A stretch of DNA of 64,000 nucleotides from Prodigiosinella confusarubida (GCF_002847015.1 NZ_CP025085.1:2480001-2544000); one strand, 5' to 3'. Counted from the stretch's first letter, positions 21,623 through 31,702 are shown. A program made the numbers and translations. The notes: a model not told the origin generated them from the letters alone.

Positions 21623-21644
21623 CGATCGGGAGCATTCCCGGTCG
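21623..21644 (+). terminator. Hairpin between cheZ and flhB
   Basis: cgatcggga pairs with tcccggtcg (9 bp with one G-U) around a 4-nt loop. There is no T-run after it. It lies in the 230-bp gap that should also carry the class II promoter of flhBAE, which I cannot pinpoint by eye. Confidence 0.5.
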
Positions 21645-21780
21645 TAAATTCCCATACTTATTTTCTTATGCTTTAAATAGCCATGTCTTTTCTCCTTTTT
21701 TCCACCCATAAAGTTTGAACATATTTGTCATGCTAAGCAGAAGATATTTCATGATTGCCAAGTGATATAGGTACGCTGTA

Positions 21781-22932
21781 GTGGCTGATGATAGTGATCT
21801 AGAAAAAACAGAAGATCCTACCCCCCAACGAGAAGAAAAAGCGCGAGAAGATGGCCAAATACCTCGTTCCCGGGAACTAACCTCTATTTTTATGCTTATC
21901 GCTGGACTGTCCATTTTATGGATAGGGGGGACCGCGATGGCGCATAAGCTCGCTGTCATGTTGACTCAAGGGTTATTTTTTGATCATGACATCATCAGCG
22001 ATGACAAGCAGATGATACGACATGCCGGAGTCATGCTTAAATTAGCAGCATCTGCATTGATTCCTATCCTGCTTGGAAGCGTGATAGTAGCTTTGGCTGC
22101 CCCCATGCTGTTGGGAGGAATATTATTTAGTGCAAAAGCAATTAAATTTGATTTAAAAAAGCTCGATCCTATTGCGGGAATAAAGCGTGTGATTTCGACG
22201 CAGGCATTGGCCGAGCTTTTCAAAGCTATTCTTAAAGCCGTGATGGTAGGATCCATAACCTACTGGTTTTTATTGTATAACTGGCCAAAGATGTTGCACT
22301 TGGTTTCAGAGTCGCCTGTTACCGCATTGAGTGATGCATTAAATCTGGCAGTTAAATGTGGTTTTTTGGTCATCATGGGACTGATTCCTATGGCGGCGTT
22401 TGATATTTTCTGGCAAATCTGGAGTCATATTAAAAAGTTACGTATGACAAAACAGGAAATTCGTGACGAATATAAGGAAAGCGAGGGTGATCCTCATATC
22501 AAGGGCAAGATTCGTCAGCAGCAACGTGCCATGTCTCAACGGCGTATGATGTCAGATGTCCCTTATGCTGATGTGATCGTTACCAACCCAACACACTATG
22601 CCGTAGCTTTGCAATATGATGAGAAAAAAATGAACGCGCCTAAAGTCCTTGCCAAAGGTGCAGGGCAGGTAGCGTTACGGATTCGTGAGTTGGGGAGCGA
22701 ACATCGGATTCCTGTTTTGGAAGCTCCCCCATTAGCGCGTGCGCTTTATCGACATTCTGAAGTCGGACAACATATTCCCGCTGTACTTTATGCCGCAGTG
22801 GCTGAGGTTCTTGCCTGGGTTTACCAACTGAAGCGGTGGAAACGTGAAGGCGGTTTAATACCGCAGAAACCTAAACATTTGCCGGTGCCAGAAGCGCTGG
22901 ATTTTGCTAAAGAGAATATGACTGATGGCTAA
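21781..22932 (+). CDS. flhB: FlhB, flagellar export gate and specificity switch protein
   Basis: This 383-aa inner-membrane protein of the flagellar type III export apparatus has four membrane segments in the first ~215 residues and a cytoplasmic domain that cleaves itself at N269-P270-T271-H272 (VTNPTHYAVAL). Cleavage and FliK interaction switch export from rod/hook to filament substrates. Translation starts at GTG 21781 (the ADDSDLEKTEDPTPQR start is typical). It overlaps flhA by 8 nt. Confidence 0.97.
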   Translation: MADDSDLEKTEDPTPQREEKAREDGQIPRSRELTSIFMLIAGLSILWIGGTAMAHKLAVMLTQGLFFDHDIISDDKQMIRHAGVMLKLAASALIPILLGSVIVALAAPMLLGGILFSAKAIKFDLKKLDPIAGIKRVISTQALAELFKAILKAVMVGSITYWFLLYNWPKMLHLVSESPVTALSDALNLAVKCGFLVIMGLIPMAAFDIFWQIWSHIKKLRMTKQEIRDEYKESEGDPHIKGKIRQQQRAMSQRRMMSDVPYADVIVTNPTHYAVALQYDEKKMNAPKVLAKGAGQVALRIRELGSEHRIPVLEAPPLARALYRHSEVGQHIPAVLYAAVAEVLAWVYQLKRWKREGGLIPQKPKHLPVPEALDFAKENMTDG

Positions 22933-25006
22933 TCTGGCCGCTTTACTCCGTTTACCCAGTAATTTAAAAGATACTCATTGGCAAATACTGGCAGGGCCGA
23001 TATTGATCCTGCTTATTTTGTCGATGATGATATTGCCATTACCACCATTTGTATTGGACCTGTTATTTACGTTCAATATCGCACTGTCCATCATGGTTCT
23101 GCTGGTAGCGATGTTCACCCATCGTACTCTTGATTTTGCTGCATTCCCTACTATTTTGCTTTTTTCAACCTTATTACGGTTATCACTGAATGTTGCTTCA
23201 ACCCGTATCATTCTGATGGAAGGGCATACCGGGGCTGCAGCAGCTGGCCGTGTCGTTGAAGCCTTTGGACATTTTCTGGTTGGTGGTAATTTCGCTATAG
23301 GGATCGTTGTATTCATTATTCTGGTGTTAATCAACTTTATGGTTATCACTAAAGGCGCCGGTCGTATTGCAGAGGTCGGCGCACGTTTTGTGCTGGATGG
23401 AATGCCTGGTAAGCAGATGGCCATCGATGCTGATTTGAATGCGGGGCTGATTGGTGAAGACGAAGCTAAAAAGCGACGTTCTGAAGTCACTCAGGAAGCT
23501 GATTTTTATGGTTCGATGGACGGTGCCAGTAAGTTTGTTCGTGGTGACGCAGTTGCGGGATTAATGATTATGGCCATCAATATTGTTGGTGGCTTATTGG
23601 TCGGGGTTCTTCAGCATGGTATGTCGTTAGGGCAATCAGCCGAAAGTTATACCTTACTTACCATTGGTGATGGGCTAGTCGCTCAGATACCTGCACTTGT
23701 GATATCTACTGCGGCAGGTGTCATTGTGACACGTGTCAGCACCGATCAGGATGTTGGCCAGCAAATGGTCACACAGCTTTTTAATAACCCGCGAGTAATG
23801 GTATTAAGTGCTGGAGTGCTTGGCCTGGTCGGGTTGGTACCTGGCATGCCAAACCTGGTTTTCCTTCTGTTTACTGCGGGGCTGCTTGGTCTTGCCTGGT
23901 GGATGAGAAAAGATGCGGTAAAAATGCCTTCTCTGGCGGCAGAACCTTCTGTGGCACATGATTCTCCACAGATCGTTGAGGCTAGCTGGTCTGATGTGCA
24001 ACTGGAGGATCCATTAGGTATGGAAGTAGGATACCGGCTTATTCCAATGGTGGATTTTCAGCAGAATGGGGAGTTATTGGGTCGAATTCGCAGTATCAGG
24101 AAAAAATTTGCCCAGGAAATGGGTTACCTGCCACCCGTCGTACATATCAGGGACAATTTAGATCTACAGCCGGCCAGCTATCGTATTCTGATGAAAGGCG
24201 TCGAAATCGGGAGTGGTGAAGCGCATCCAGGGCGTTGGATGGCGATTAACCCTGGAAATGCGGTAGGTGATCTCCCTGGGGAAGTAACGAAAGATCCTGC
24301 TTTCAATTTACCCGCGGTATGGATAGAAAGTGCACTTAAAGAACAGGCACAAACCCAAGGTTACACAGTGGTTGAAGCGAGCACGGTAGTTGCGACACAC
24401 CTTAACCATTTACTTGGTATGCACGCCAGCGAACTGTTTGGCCGCCAAGAGGCACAGCAGTTGATGGAGCGAGTTTCTCAGGAAATGCCTAAGCTAACAG
24501 AAGACTTTATCCCGGGTGTTACTACTCTAACTACGTTACATAAAGTCCTGCAAAATCTGTTGAGTGAAGGGGTTTCAATTCGTGATATGCGTACCATCAT
24601 TGAAACGCTGTCTGAGCATGCCCCGGTGCAGACCGATCCTTACGAATTAACGACCGTCGTTCGTATTGCATTGGGTAGCTCAATTACCCAACAATGGTTC
24701 CCCGGTAACGCTGAACTTCAGGTGATTGGTCTTGATGGTTCTCTGGAGCGTTTATTGTTGCAGGCGTTACAAGGTGGAGGCGGTCTGGAACCAGGCCTGG
24801 CTGATCGCTTACTGGAGCAGGCCAAACAAGCGCTCCAGCGCCAGGAGATGCTAGCAGCTCCACCCGTCTTACTTGTAAATCACGCTCTGCGTGCATTGTT
24901 AGCGCGATTTTTGCATAGAAGTTTGCCGCAACTGGCTGTTTTATCGAATCTTGAGATTAGTGATAACCGGCAAATTCGTATGACCTCTATTATTGGTGAG
25001 GTGTGA
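22925..25006 (+). CDS. flhA: FlhA, flagellar export gate protein
   Basis: FlhA forms the nonameric export gate. The 693-aa protein has about eight N-terminal membrane segments, the conserved FHIPEP-family region (TKGAGRIAEVGARFVLDGMP; PGKQMAIDADLNAG) and a C-terminal cytoplasmic domain that docks chaperones and FliI. Length and sequence match E. coli (692 aa). The end overlaps flhE (TGATG). Confidence 0.97.
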   Translation: MANLAALLRLPSNLKDTHWQILAGPILILLILSMMILPLPPFVLDLLFTFNIALSIMVLLVAMFTHRTLDFAAFPTILLFSTLLRLSLNVASTRIILMEGHTGAAAAGRVVEAFGHFLVGGNFAIGIVVFIILVLINFMVITKGAGRIAEVGARFVLDGMPGKQMAIDADLNAGLIGEDEAKKRRSEVTQEADFYGSMDGASKFVRGDAVAGLMIMAINIVGGLLVGVLQHGMSLGQSAESYTLLTIGDGLVAQIPALVISTAAGVIVTRVSTDQDVGQQMVTQLFNNPRVMVLSAGVLGLVGLVPGMPNLVFLLFTAGLLGLAWWMRKDAVKMPSLAAEPSVAHDSPQIVEASWSDVQLEDPLGMEVGYRLIPMVDFQQNGELLGRIRSIRKKFAQEMGYLPPVVHIRDNLDLQPASYRILMKGVEIGSGEAHPGRWMAINPGNAVGDLPGEVTKDPAFNLPAVWIESALKEQAQTQGYTVVEASTVVATHLNHLLGMHASELFGRQEAQQLMERVSQEMPKLTEDFIPGVTTLTTLHKVLQNLLSEGVSIRDMRTIIETLSEHAPVQTDPYELTTVVRIALGSSITQQWFPGNAELQVIGLDGSLERLLLQALQGGGGLEPGLADRLLEQAKQALQRQEMLAAPPVLLVNHALRALLARFLHRSLPQLAVLSNLEISDNRQIRMTSIIGEV

Positions 25007-25425
25007 TGATCAGAGCGCTGACGGCTTCTCTTCTCTGTGGGGGATTGATATTTCCTTTTTTCGTTAGGGCTTCGGCGGGAGGATGGAATGCAAGTCATCT
25101 CGGTGTGACACTGGAGTATCGGGGCGTTATGGCGGCTTCTCCGGCATTTTTACCCCCCAAAGGACTAAACGTTAGCAGTGCTGATACGGTAACTGTTGTT
25201 TACTGGCGTTATTTTTTAACATCACCGCCGCCACCTGATTTGGTTGTGAAGTTGTGTTCTGTGAACCGGTGCGCGAATTTAGACGGTGCGAGTGGACAAA
25301 CGAGAGCATTGGGGGGAATTGCTGCTAACAGTGAATTCCGATTTATTTATTATATTCCTGGAGGTGGGAGATTGCGTACAGCAGTAAAAGTAAGAAGTAA
25401 TGAAATTTCAATAAATTATAAATAG
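25006..25425 (+). CDS. flhE: FlhE, periplasmic flagellar protein
   Basis: This 139-aa protein of the FlhE family carries a Sec signal peptide (about residues 1-22, ending near VRASAGG). Two cysteines in KLCSVNRCANLDG match the family, as does YYIPGGGRL. FlhE is reported to regulate proton flow through the export apparatus and is not essential for motility. ATG 25006 overlaps the flhA stop; a GTG at 25003 is directly in front. It converges on flgN 49 bp away. Confidence 0.9.
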   Translation: MIRALTASLLCGGLIFPFFVRASAGGWNASHLGVTLEYRGVMAASPAFLPPKGLNVSSADTVTVVYWRYFLTSPPPPDLVVKLCSVNRCANLDGASGQTRALGGIAANSEFRFIYYIPGGGRLRTAVKVRSNEISINYK

Positions 25426-25474
25426 ATTATAAGAGATGACAGAGACTGTTATTGGACAAAGTGCTACGTCTACT

Positions 25475-25912
25475 TCATATACTTATTTTTCGTCCGGAGA
25501 TAGATTTGTTTTTAGAGTAACCGTCTGGTCCGTAAAGGGACTGAGTATGGCGAGGTTTTAGAACATCCAAGGCTTCATTGGTGTAAGCAATGTGTTGTTT
25601 CAATAGCAAGCCATTATGTTGATTTTTATTGTGTAAACTCTGAGTCATATTCTGAATATTGTCCCAAAGTTGATTTAATTCTCCATCTAAGTCATAAGGA
25701 GCCTGTAGGCGTATACGATTCTCTTCCTTGTGGCGGCCTTCTTCAAGATATTGCATGGTAGCTAATAGTGAGCTTTTTTTTTCTGTTATCTGCTGAAGTG
25801 CTGAACCGTTGATTCGACCTGCGCAGAGCAGCTTTTGCTCTTCATCCAAAATGGTTCCCAGATCGAGCAGGTTATTATACAGTTGCTCTAGCAATGTCTG
25901 TAGTTTTTCCAT
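25475..25912 (-). CDS. flgN: FlgN, export chaperone for FlgK and FlgL
   Basis: This 145-aa helical cytoplasmic chaperone keeps the hook-filament junction proteins FlgK and FlgL export-competent. The EKLQTLLEQLYNNLLDLGTI start and the later heptad-like helices fit the FlgN family, and the position after flgM is diagnostic. It lies 5 nt from flgM and is cotranscribed with it. Confidence 0.92.
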   Translation of the reverse strand: MEKLQTLLEQLYNNLLDLGTILDEEQKLLCAGRINGSALQQITEKKSSLLATMQYLEEGRHKEENRIRLQAPYDLDGELNQLWDNIQNMTQSLHNKNQHNGLLLKQHIAYTNEALDVLKPRHTQSLYGPDGYSKNKSISGRKISI

Positions 25913-25917
25913 AACAG

Positions 25918-26214
25918 TCAGTTACCTGAAATCATGTCTTGAGCATCTTTAATTAATGCATCGGCAATTTTGCCAACATCCATTTTTAACGAACCATCTT
26001 GAATGGCTTGTTTTAGTGTTTCAACACGTTTCATATCAATATCTTGCGAAGAAGGTTGCATCAGTTTTGACTGTGCATCGCTAAGTTTGACCTGAGTACC
26101 TGCGACTTCAGTCTGAGTTCCGGCTGTCTTGTGTTTAGATTTGACAGCATCACCAGGATCTCGAGACTGAACCTGGTTGACAGGTTTCAATGGCTGGGTA
26201 CGTTCGATGCTCAT
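25918..26214 (-). CDS. flgM: FlgM, anti-sigma-28 factor
   Basis: This 98-aa protein binds FliA (sigma-28) and is exported through the finished hook to release it. Family features: the N-terminal MSIERTQPLKPV, a disordered first half, and the C-terminal sigma-binding helices VETLKQAIQDGSLKMDVGKIA and ADALIKDAQDM. A sigma-28 promoter at 26322-26348 lies between flgA and flgM, so it is expressed both from the flgA promoter and in an autoregulated class III mode. Confidence 0.95.
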   Translation of the reverse strand: MSIERTQPLKPVNQVQSRDPGDAVKSKHKTAGTQTEVAGTQVKLSDAQSKLMQPSSQDIDMKRVETLKQAIQDGSLKMDVGKIADALIKDAQDMISGN

Positions 26215-26321
26215 AATAGTCCACTCTTAATCTGAAAAATAAATGATTAACAATCAAAAGGATATTGTTTCATATGGGAATATCCGGCTGAAATGCAAAG
26301 TCATCAACTGTGATGCATATA

Positions 26322-26348
26322 GCATCGACCACAGTAGGGAAAACTTTA
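26322..26348 (-). promoter_or_regulatory. Sigma-28 promoter of flgMN
   Basis: On the minus strand TAAAGTTT (perfect extended -35), then 11 nt, then GTCGATGC (5 of 8 to GCCGATAA). It lies just after the flgA stop, where Salmonella has the class III flgM promoter. Confidence 0.65.
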
Positions 26349-26353
26349 ATAAT

Positions 26354-27019
26354 TTATTCTGAGATCAGAATAATCCCATCTTCATTAACCACCCCTGAAA
26401 CGATTTGCCCTGAAGGGGTTCTGACCCTGGCTGACTGACCGATTGCCGCATTGTTCATCGCTTTGCCTTCGTTACGGATAGTGAAACCTATGCCTTGGAC
26501 GAGAATTTGTACATTCTGTCCGGCACGAATAACCCATGGCTTACGTATCATCGCAGAAGTAACAGCTTGCCCTGGCGCGATGTTTCGTAATGTTATGGCG
26601 CCTTGAGCGTCATTCAGTAACAGTATAGCGTGTGTCGGTAACTGGTCGAGTCTTCCTTGTGTAATACGAAGATCATTGTTGCTGAGTGTTGTGCCTCGGG
26701 GGATCATCCGGGATGTGACAACGTAATTTCCAGTCACCTGAACGTCGACCTGAATGAATCTCCGTTGCTGATTGCAGCGAATGGAGACGGAGACATTCCC
26801 CCAGACCTTGGCATTACTGGACAAAGATAATTGCGGATTATCGCACTGCAACCATTGAGACTGTGGCGATTTTATCACCACATTTATATGGTTAGGTGAG
26901 TTTTGAAAATTAGAAGCAAAGAAATTGTTTAATTGAGTCTGAAGATCGGCTGCAACGGCTGCCGTGGGCATGACCACTATGCTTGCCAATAATAAACCAA
27001 GACAACTACGAATACCCAT
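26354..27019 (-). CDS. flgA: FlgA, P-ring assembly chaperone
   Basis: This 221-aa periplasmic chaperone assists FlgI polymerisation into the P ring. The signal peptide (about residues 1-23, ending AAVAAD) is followed by the SAF-type C-terminal domain (SRMIPRGTTLSNNDL; RNIAPGQAVTSAMI; GQSARVRTPSGQIVSG). ATG 27019 is preceded in frame by a TTG at 27022; the ATG is preferred. It diverges from flgB across a 160-bp class II promoter region. Confidence 0.95.
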   Translation of the reverse strand: MGIRSCLGLLLASIVVMPTAAVAADLQTQLNNFFASNFQNSPNHINVVIKSPQSQWLQCDNPQLSLSSNAKVWGNVSVSIRCNQQRRFIQVDVQVTGNYVVTSRMIPRGTTLSNNDLRITQGRLDQLPTHAILLLNDAQGAITLRNIAPGQAVTSAMIRKPWVIRAGQNVQILVQGIGFTIRNEGKAMNNAAIGQSARVRTPSGQIVSGVVNEDGIILISE

Positions 27020-27178
27020 CAACGTTCCCCAGACTACATCATGCTAGCTCATCAGTATAACGGTGGACGTACAAGGTTAAAGCAATAAATAGCGCTGCAT
27101 TTTATGTCTATTCTTCCGATGACCTTGTCACGATAAGAATTATCCTATCTCCTCCAAATTCTAACTTGCGGAGGGAGC

Positions 27179-27592
27179 ATGCTCGGTAAATTGGACACGT
27201 TTCTACAATTTCAGCAAGAGGCGTTGAATCTCCGAGCCCAACGGCAGGAAATTCTGGCTGCCAATATTGCGAACGCAGACACGCCAGGCTACCAGGCTCG
27301 TGATATTGATTTTGCCAGTCAGCTCAATAAAGTGCTTGAGCAAGGGCGAGCAAGTGGCACGAGTATCGCGTTGAGCTTAACGTCTGCACGGCATATCCCG
27401 GCGCAAAGCGTGCAGCCACCAGAACTCGACTTGCTCTATCGTGTCCCGGATCAACCTGCGTTAGACGGCAATACCGTGGATATGGACCGTGAGCGTACTA
27501 ATTTTGCTGATAACAGCCTTAAATATCAAACTAGCCTGACTCTGATCAGTGGGCAGATAAAAGGCATGATGTCGGTATTGCAGTCAAGTTAA
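27179..27592 (+). CDS. flgB: FlgB, proximal rod protein
   Basis: This 137-aa component of the basal-body rod is exported without a cleaved signal. The rod-family motif [17 protein letters not shown] is near the N-terminus and a coiled-coil helix lies at the C-terminus. A strong gcggagggagc ribosome site precedes ATG. First gene of the flgBCDEFGHIJ operon. Confidence 0.96.
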   Translation: MLGKLDTFLQFQQEALNLRAQRQEILAANIANADTPGYQARDIDFASQLNKVLEQGRASGTSIALSLTSARHIPAQSVQPPELDLLYRVPDQPALDGNTVDMDRERTNFADNSLKYQTSLTLISGQIKGMMSVLQSS

Positions 27593-27622
27593 TGATAACA
27601 GCATTGTTACAAGGTAGGTTTC

Positions 27623-28027
27623 ATGTCTCTACTGAACATATTTAATATATCAGGTTCTGCGCTGTCAGCTCAGTCCCAGCGTATGAACGTTAGTGCCAGT
27701 AACCTGGCAAACGCTGACAGTGTTACTGGACCTGATGGTCAACCTTATCGTGCCAAGCAGGTTGTGTTTGAAGTCGATGCGGCACCGGGGCAGTCAACGG
27801 GAGGTGTGCGCGTCGCCAAGATTGTTGACGATCCCTCGCCTGAGAAACTCATCTTCCAACCGGGTAACCCTTTGGCAGATGATAAGGGATACGTTCGCAT
27901 GCCAAACGTGGATCCCGTCAGTGAAATGGTTAACACCATTTCTGCGTCTCGTAGCTATCAGGCTAACGTGGAAGTATTGAATACCACGAAGTCCATGATG
28001 CTGAAGACATTAACGATTGGTCAGTAA
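27623..28027 (+). CDS. flgC: FlgC, proximal rod protein
   Basis: This 134-aa rod protein has the N-terminal [10 protein letters not shown] rod motif and the C-terminal heptads with [20 protein letters not shown] that all axial proteins share. The length equals E. coli FlgC (134 aa). It sits 30 nt after flgB. Confidence 0.97.
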   Translation: MSLLNIFNISGSALSAQSQRMNVSASNLANADSVTGPDGQPYRAKQVVFEVDAAPGQSTGGVRVAKIVDDPSPEKLIFQPGNPLADDKGYVRMPNVDPVSEMVNTISASRSYQANVEVLNTTKSMMLKTLTIGQ

Positions 28028-28039
28028 TCTGGAGGACTC

Positions 28040-28714
28040 ATGGCTACTAGCGTAACGGATACTACTTCCGCAGGTAATGTTCAAAGTACGACTCCAACGT
28101 CTTCTATCAGCGGAAGCAGTAGTGCCGATCTACAGAACAGCTTCCTGACGTTATTAGTTGCTCAGTTGAAAAATCAGGACCCAACTAATCCAATGGATAA
28201 CAACCAGTTGGTCAGTCAGTTGGCACAGCTCAATACCGTCAGCGGGATTGAAAAGTTGAATACCACGCTGGGGTCTATTTCAGGACAAATTAACAGTAAT
28301 CAGTCAGTACAGGCCACAACGTTGATTGGTCATGGTGTCATGATCCCCGGGAAAAGTATTCTGGTTGGTCAAGGCACTTCTACGCCATTTGGGGTGGAAT
28401 TGGAAAGTGCGGCAGAAAATGTGACCGTTACCATTACTGATGGTAGTGGAAAGGTAGTACGCAGCATGGAATTGGGGCAACTGACTGCCGGCGTTCATTC
28501 CTATTCCTGGGATGGTAAGAACGATGATGGGACTACTGCCGCAGACGGTTCCTATGCAATTGCGGTATCTGCTACCAGTGGTGGTGTGCAGCAAGTGGTA
28601 CAACCGCTGCAATATGGCCTGGTTAATGGCGTGGTCAATACAACGGATGGTGCGGTGCTTGATTTGGGGCTGCGCGGTCAGTCTACGCTGGATGATGTAC
28701 GCCAGATCTTATAG
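28040..28714 (+). CDS. flgD: FlgD, hook cap protein
   Basis: This 224-aa scaffold caps the growing hook and is discarded on completion. It has the N-terminal FlgD signature (SFLTLLVAQLKNQDPTNPMD) followed by Tudor/FnIII-like beta domains (SWDGKNDDGTTAADGSY). Close to E. coli in length (231 aa). It follows flgC by 12 nt. Confidence 0.96.
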   Translation: MATSVTDTTSAGNVQSTTPTSSISGSSSADLQNSFLTLLVAQLKNQDPTNPMDNNQLVSQLAQLNTVSGIEKLNTTLGSISGQINSNQSVQATTLIGHGVMIPGKSILVGQGTSTPFGVELESAAENVTVTITDGSGKVVRSMELGQLTAGVHSYSWDGKNDDGTTAADGSYAIAVSATSGGVQQVVQPLQYGLVNGVVNTTDGAVLDLGLRGQSTLDDVRQIL

Positions 28715-28777
28715 CAGTAACTGAAAGTGTGCCACGCCTTCTAGTGGGACAGTCATTTAATTTATCTGGAGAGCAAT

Positions 28778-29986
28778 ATGGGCTTTTCTCAGGCGGTCAG
28801 TGGTTTAAACGCTGCATCTAATAATCTGGATGTAATTGGTAATAACATTGCAAACTCCGCAACCGTCGGTTTTAAATCGGGTACGGTTTCTTTTGCTGAC
28901 ATGTTCGCGGGTTCGAAAGTCGGTATGGGTACTAAAGTCGCTTCGGTAATGCAGGATTTTAGCAACGGCACCATTACCAGCAGTTCACGTGATTTGGATA
29001 TTGCCATTAATGGTAATGGTTTCTTTCGTATGCAGGATACCAATGGCAGTATCTACTATAGCCGTAATGGTCAATTTACCCTTGATGGCAGCCGCAATAT
29101 CATTAACATGCAGGGTATGCAGCTAACCGGATATCCGGCAACGGGTACGCCTCCGACAGTTCAGCAAGGCGCTAATCCGGTAGCATTAAGCATTCCGGAA
29201 AATACCATGGCGGCGAAAGCGACCACCACGGCTTCAATGCTTGCCAATCTGAACTCATCTGATAGTGCCAATACCTGGAATCCTGCTGACCCAACTAATA
29301 CGTCCAACTACAAAGGTTCTATTACAACCTATGATAGTCTGGGAAATGCGCATGATTTCGCTTTATATTTTGTGAAAAGCAGTACTGCCAACACGTGGGA
29401 TGTCTACGCACAGGACACCAGTATCGCTGGGGCCGCTTTTCAGGCACCAGCCACGCTGACTTTTAGCTCCAGTGGTGCGCTGACCAGTACTACACCCGCT
29501 ACCTGGAATATTAATCTGGATACGTTGAATGGTTCTGCAGCAAGCACCTTTACAATGTCTTTCGCTGGTAGTGTGCAGCAGAACAGTGGTTCCAACAGTA
29601 CAAAAACGCCGACACAGGATGGGTATGCGCCAGGTGACCTGACGGGATACAGCATCAGTGATGATGGCACTATCCTTGGATCTTACTCTAACCAGAAAAC
29701 CCAGACGCTGGGGCAAATTGCGTTGGCAAGTTTTGCTAACCCAGAAGGCCTGTCTCCTCAGGGTGATAACGTATGGTCTGCCACTGATAATTCCGGACAG
29801 GCGGTGGTCAATCTGGCCGGGACGGGCAACGTTGGTAAATTGGTAGGTAAAGCTACCGAGAGCTCTAACGTCGATCTCAGTAAAGAACTGGTCAATATGA
29901 TCGTCGCTCAGCGTAACTACCAGTCCAACGCGCAAACCATTAAAACGCAAGATTCGATTCTGCAAACACTGGTTAGCTTGCGTTAA
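28778..29986 (+). CDS. flgE: FlgE, hook protein
   Basis: This 402-aa subunit of the flagellar hook (E. coli 402) has the D0 N-terminal helix with NNIANSATVGFK, the RDLDIAINGNGFFRM segment shared with FlgF and FlgG, Ser/Thr-rich outer domains, and the C-terminal NLSKELVNMIVAQRNYQ-type helix (here VDLSKELVNMIVAQRNYQSN). Confidence 0.97.
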   Translation: MGFSQAVSGLNAASNNLDVIGNNIANSATVGFKSGTVSFADMFAGSKVGMGTKVASVMQDFSNGTITSSSRDLDIAINGNGFFRMQDTNGSIYYSRNGQFTLDGSRNIINMQGMQLTGYPATGTPPTVQQGANPVALSIPENTMAAKATTTASMLANLNSSDSANTWNPADPTNTSNYKGSITTYDSLGNAHDFALYFVKSSTANTWDVYAQDTSIAGAAFQAPATLTFSSSGALTSTTPATWNINLDTLNGSAASTFTMSFAGSVQQNSGSNSTKTPTQDGYAPGDLTGYSISDDGTILGSYSNQKTQTLGQIALASFANPEGLSPQGDNVWSATDNSGQAVVNLAGTGNVGKLVGKATESSNVDLSKELVNMIVAQRNYQSNAQTIKTQDSILQTLVSLR

Positions 29987-30007
29987 TCATCGTAACGGGG
30001 ATATTGC

Positions 30008-30766
30008 ATGGATCACGCTATTTACACAGCCATGGGTGCAGCAAGCCAGACGTTGGAGCAGCAAGCGATCACGGCCAACAACATGGCAAACGTATCGACA
30101 CCGGGCTTTCGTGCTCAGTTGTCAGCCCTGCGAGCGGTACCAGTACAAGGGGTGACTAACCCAACGCGCACGTTGGTTGTCGCATCTACACCTGGTGCAG
30201 ATACTACTCCGGGAGCGATGGATTATACCGGTCGTGCAATGGATGTTGCATTATCTCAGGATGGCTGGTTGGCTGTTCAGGCTGCAGATGGCAGTGAGGC
30301 ATATACCCGTAACGGTAATATGGAAATCGACGCGAATGGGCAGTTGACCATTCAAGGACATTTGGTTATTGGGGATGGTGGTGGGCCCATTGAGGTCCCC
30401 CCCCAGTCGCAGATTACCATTGGTCCTGATGGTACGATTACCGCGCTGAATCCGAGTGATGCACCAAATACTATTGCACAGATTGGACATCTCAAGTTGG
30501 TAAAGGCGACGGGTAGCGAAGTTGTTCGTGGTGATGATGGCTTATTCCGTGTATCACCTGCTGTGCAGCAGCAGCGAGGCACTGTACTGCAGAATGATGA
30601 CACTATGCGTGTGATGGCAGGTGTGTTGGAAGGAAGTAACGTCAATGCGGTTGAGACGATGGTTGACATGATTTCTAACTCACGACGCTTTGAGATGCAG
30701 ATGAAAGTAATTAGTAGTGTTGATGAAAATTCACAACGTGCTAATCAAATATTGGCAATGAGTTAA
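30008..30766 (+). CDS. flgF: FlgF, proximal rod protein
   Basis: This 252-aa rod protein (E. coli 251) has the N-terminal TANNMANVSTPGFRAQLSAL motif, the central RAMDVALSQDGWLAVQ, and the C-terminal MVDMISNSRRFEMQMKVI helix. FlgF joins the proximal rod to the FlgG distal rod. It follows flgE by 21 nt. Confidence 0.96.
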   Translation: MDHAIYTAMGAASQTLEQQAITANNMANVSTPGFRAQLSALRAVPVQGVTNPTRTLVVASTPGADTTPGAMDYTGRAMDVALSQDGWLAVQAADGSEAYTRNGNMEIDANGQLTIQGHLVIGDGGGPIEVPPQSQITIGPDGTITALNPSDAPNTIAQIGHLKLVKATGSEVVRGDDGLFRVSPAVQQQRGTVLQNDDTMRVMAGVLEGSNVNAVETMVDMISNSRRFEMQMKVISSVDENSQRANQILAMS

Positions 30767-30793
30767 GCGCCATCGCGCATTAGGAGTGATTCG

Positions 30794-31576
30794 ATGATTC
30801 GTTCTTTATGGATTGCTAAAACCGGCCTGAATGCTCAGCAAACCAATATGGATGTTATATCCAACAACCTGGCAAACGTCAGTACTAACGGTTTTAAGCG
30901 TCAGCGTGCGGTGTTTGAAGATTTGATGTATCAAACTATCCGGCAGCCAGGGGCACAGTCTTCTGAGCAAACAGTTCTGCCGTCGGGATTGCAGCTGGGT
31001 ACAGGGGTTCGGCCAGTTGCTACCGAGCGTATTCATACGCAAGGCAGTTTTTCTGAAACGGGTAACGTTAAAGATTTGGCTATCAAGGGTCAGGGCTTTT
31101 TCCAGGTGTTGATGCCAGATGGCACAACTTCTTATACCCGTGATGGTTCTTTCCAACTGGATTCTAATGGGCAACTGGTAACGTCCAGCGGTTTTACGGT
31201 TCAGCCCGCCATTACTATACCGGCGAATGCAACCAACTTAACGGTTGGACGTGATGGTGTGGTTTCGGTGACACAACAGGGACAAACGGCAACCACACAG
31301 GTGGGGCAGTTGACCTTGGCCACCTTTATTAATGACAGTGGTTTGGAAAGTCTTGGCGAAAACTTGTATGCGGAAACGGGCAGTTCAGGCGCACCAACAC
31401 AAAGCACTCCAGGATTGAACGGTGCTGGTCTGATCTATCAGAAATATGTTGAGACATCGAACGTTAACGTGGCTGAGGAACTGGTTTCTATGATTCAGAC
31501 CCAGCGTGCTTACGAAATCAATAGCAAGGCAATTTCAACAACCGACCAGATGCTACAGAAGTTAACTCAGTTGTAA
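30794..31576 (+). CDS. flgG: FlgG, distal rod protein
   Basis: This 260-aa main subunit of the distal rod (E. coli 260) shows [20 protein letters not shown] near the N-terminus, [14 protein letters not shown] in the middle and [20 protein letters not shown] at the C-terminus. A wider gap than usual (126 nt) with a hairpin precedes flgH. Confidence 0.97.
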   Translation: MIRSLWIAKTGLNAQQTNMDVISNNLANVSTNGFKRQRAVFEDLMYQTIRQPGAQSSEQTVLPSGLQLGTGVRPVATERIHTQGSFSETGNVKDLAIKGQGFFQVLMPDGTTSYTRDGSFQLDSNGQLVTSSGFTVQPAITIPANATNLTVGRDGVVSVTQQGQTATTQVGQLTLATFINDSGLESLGENLYAETGSSGAPTQSTPGLNGAGLIYQKYVETSNVNVAEELVSMIQTQRAYEINSKAISTTDQMLQKLTQL

Positions 31577-31604
31577 TTGATCATTAGTGATGTAGCAGGA
31601 GGTA

Positions 31605-31647
31605 GTGAACCCGACATCCTGGCTGGCAACAAGCTTATTGGGTTCAC
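31605..31647 (+). other. Inverted repeat in the flgG-flgH gap
   Basis: gtgaaccc (31605-31612) and gggttcac (31640-31647) form an 8-bp stem with a 27-nt loop inside the otherwise compact operon. It could attenuate or protect the message; no T-run follows. Confidence 0.4.
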
Positions 31648-31702
31648 CACTTGGATTATCAAGATGTTGATATATTTTACATGTAAGGCGATATCCGTAG
31701 TG

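Noticed and set aside
31577-31702. Longer FlgH from the frame start at 31577
   Set aside because: The extra 42 residues have no family counterpart and no ribosome site, and would displace the lipoprotein signal peptide.
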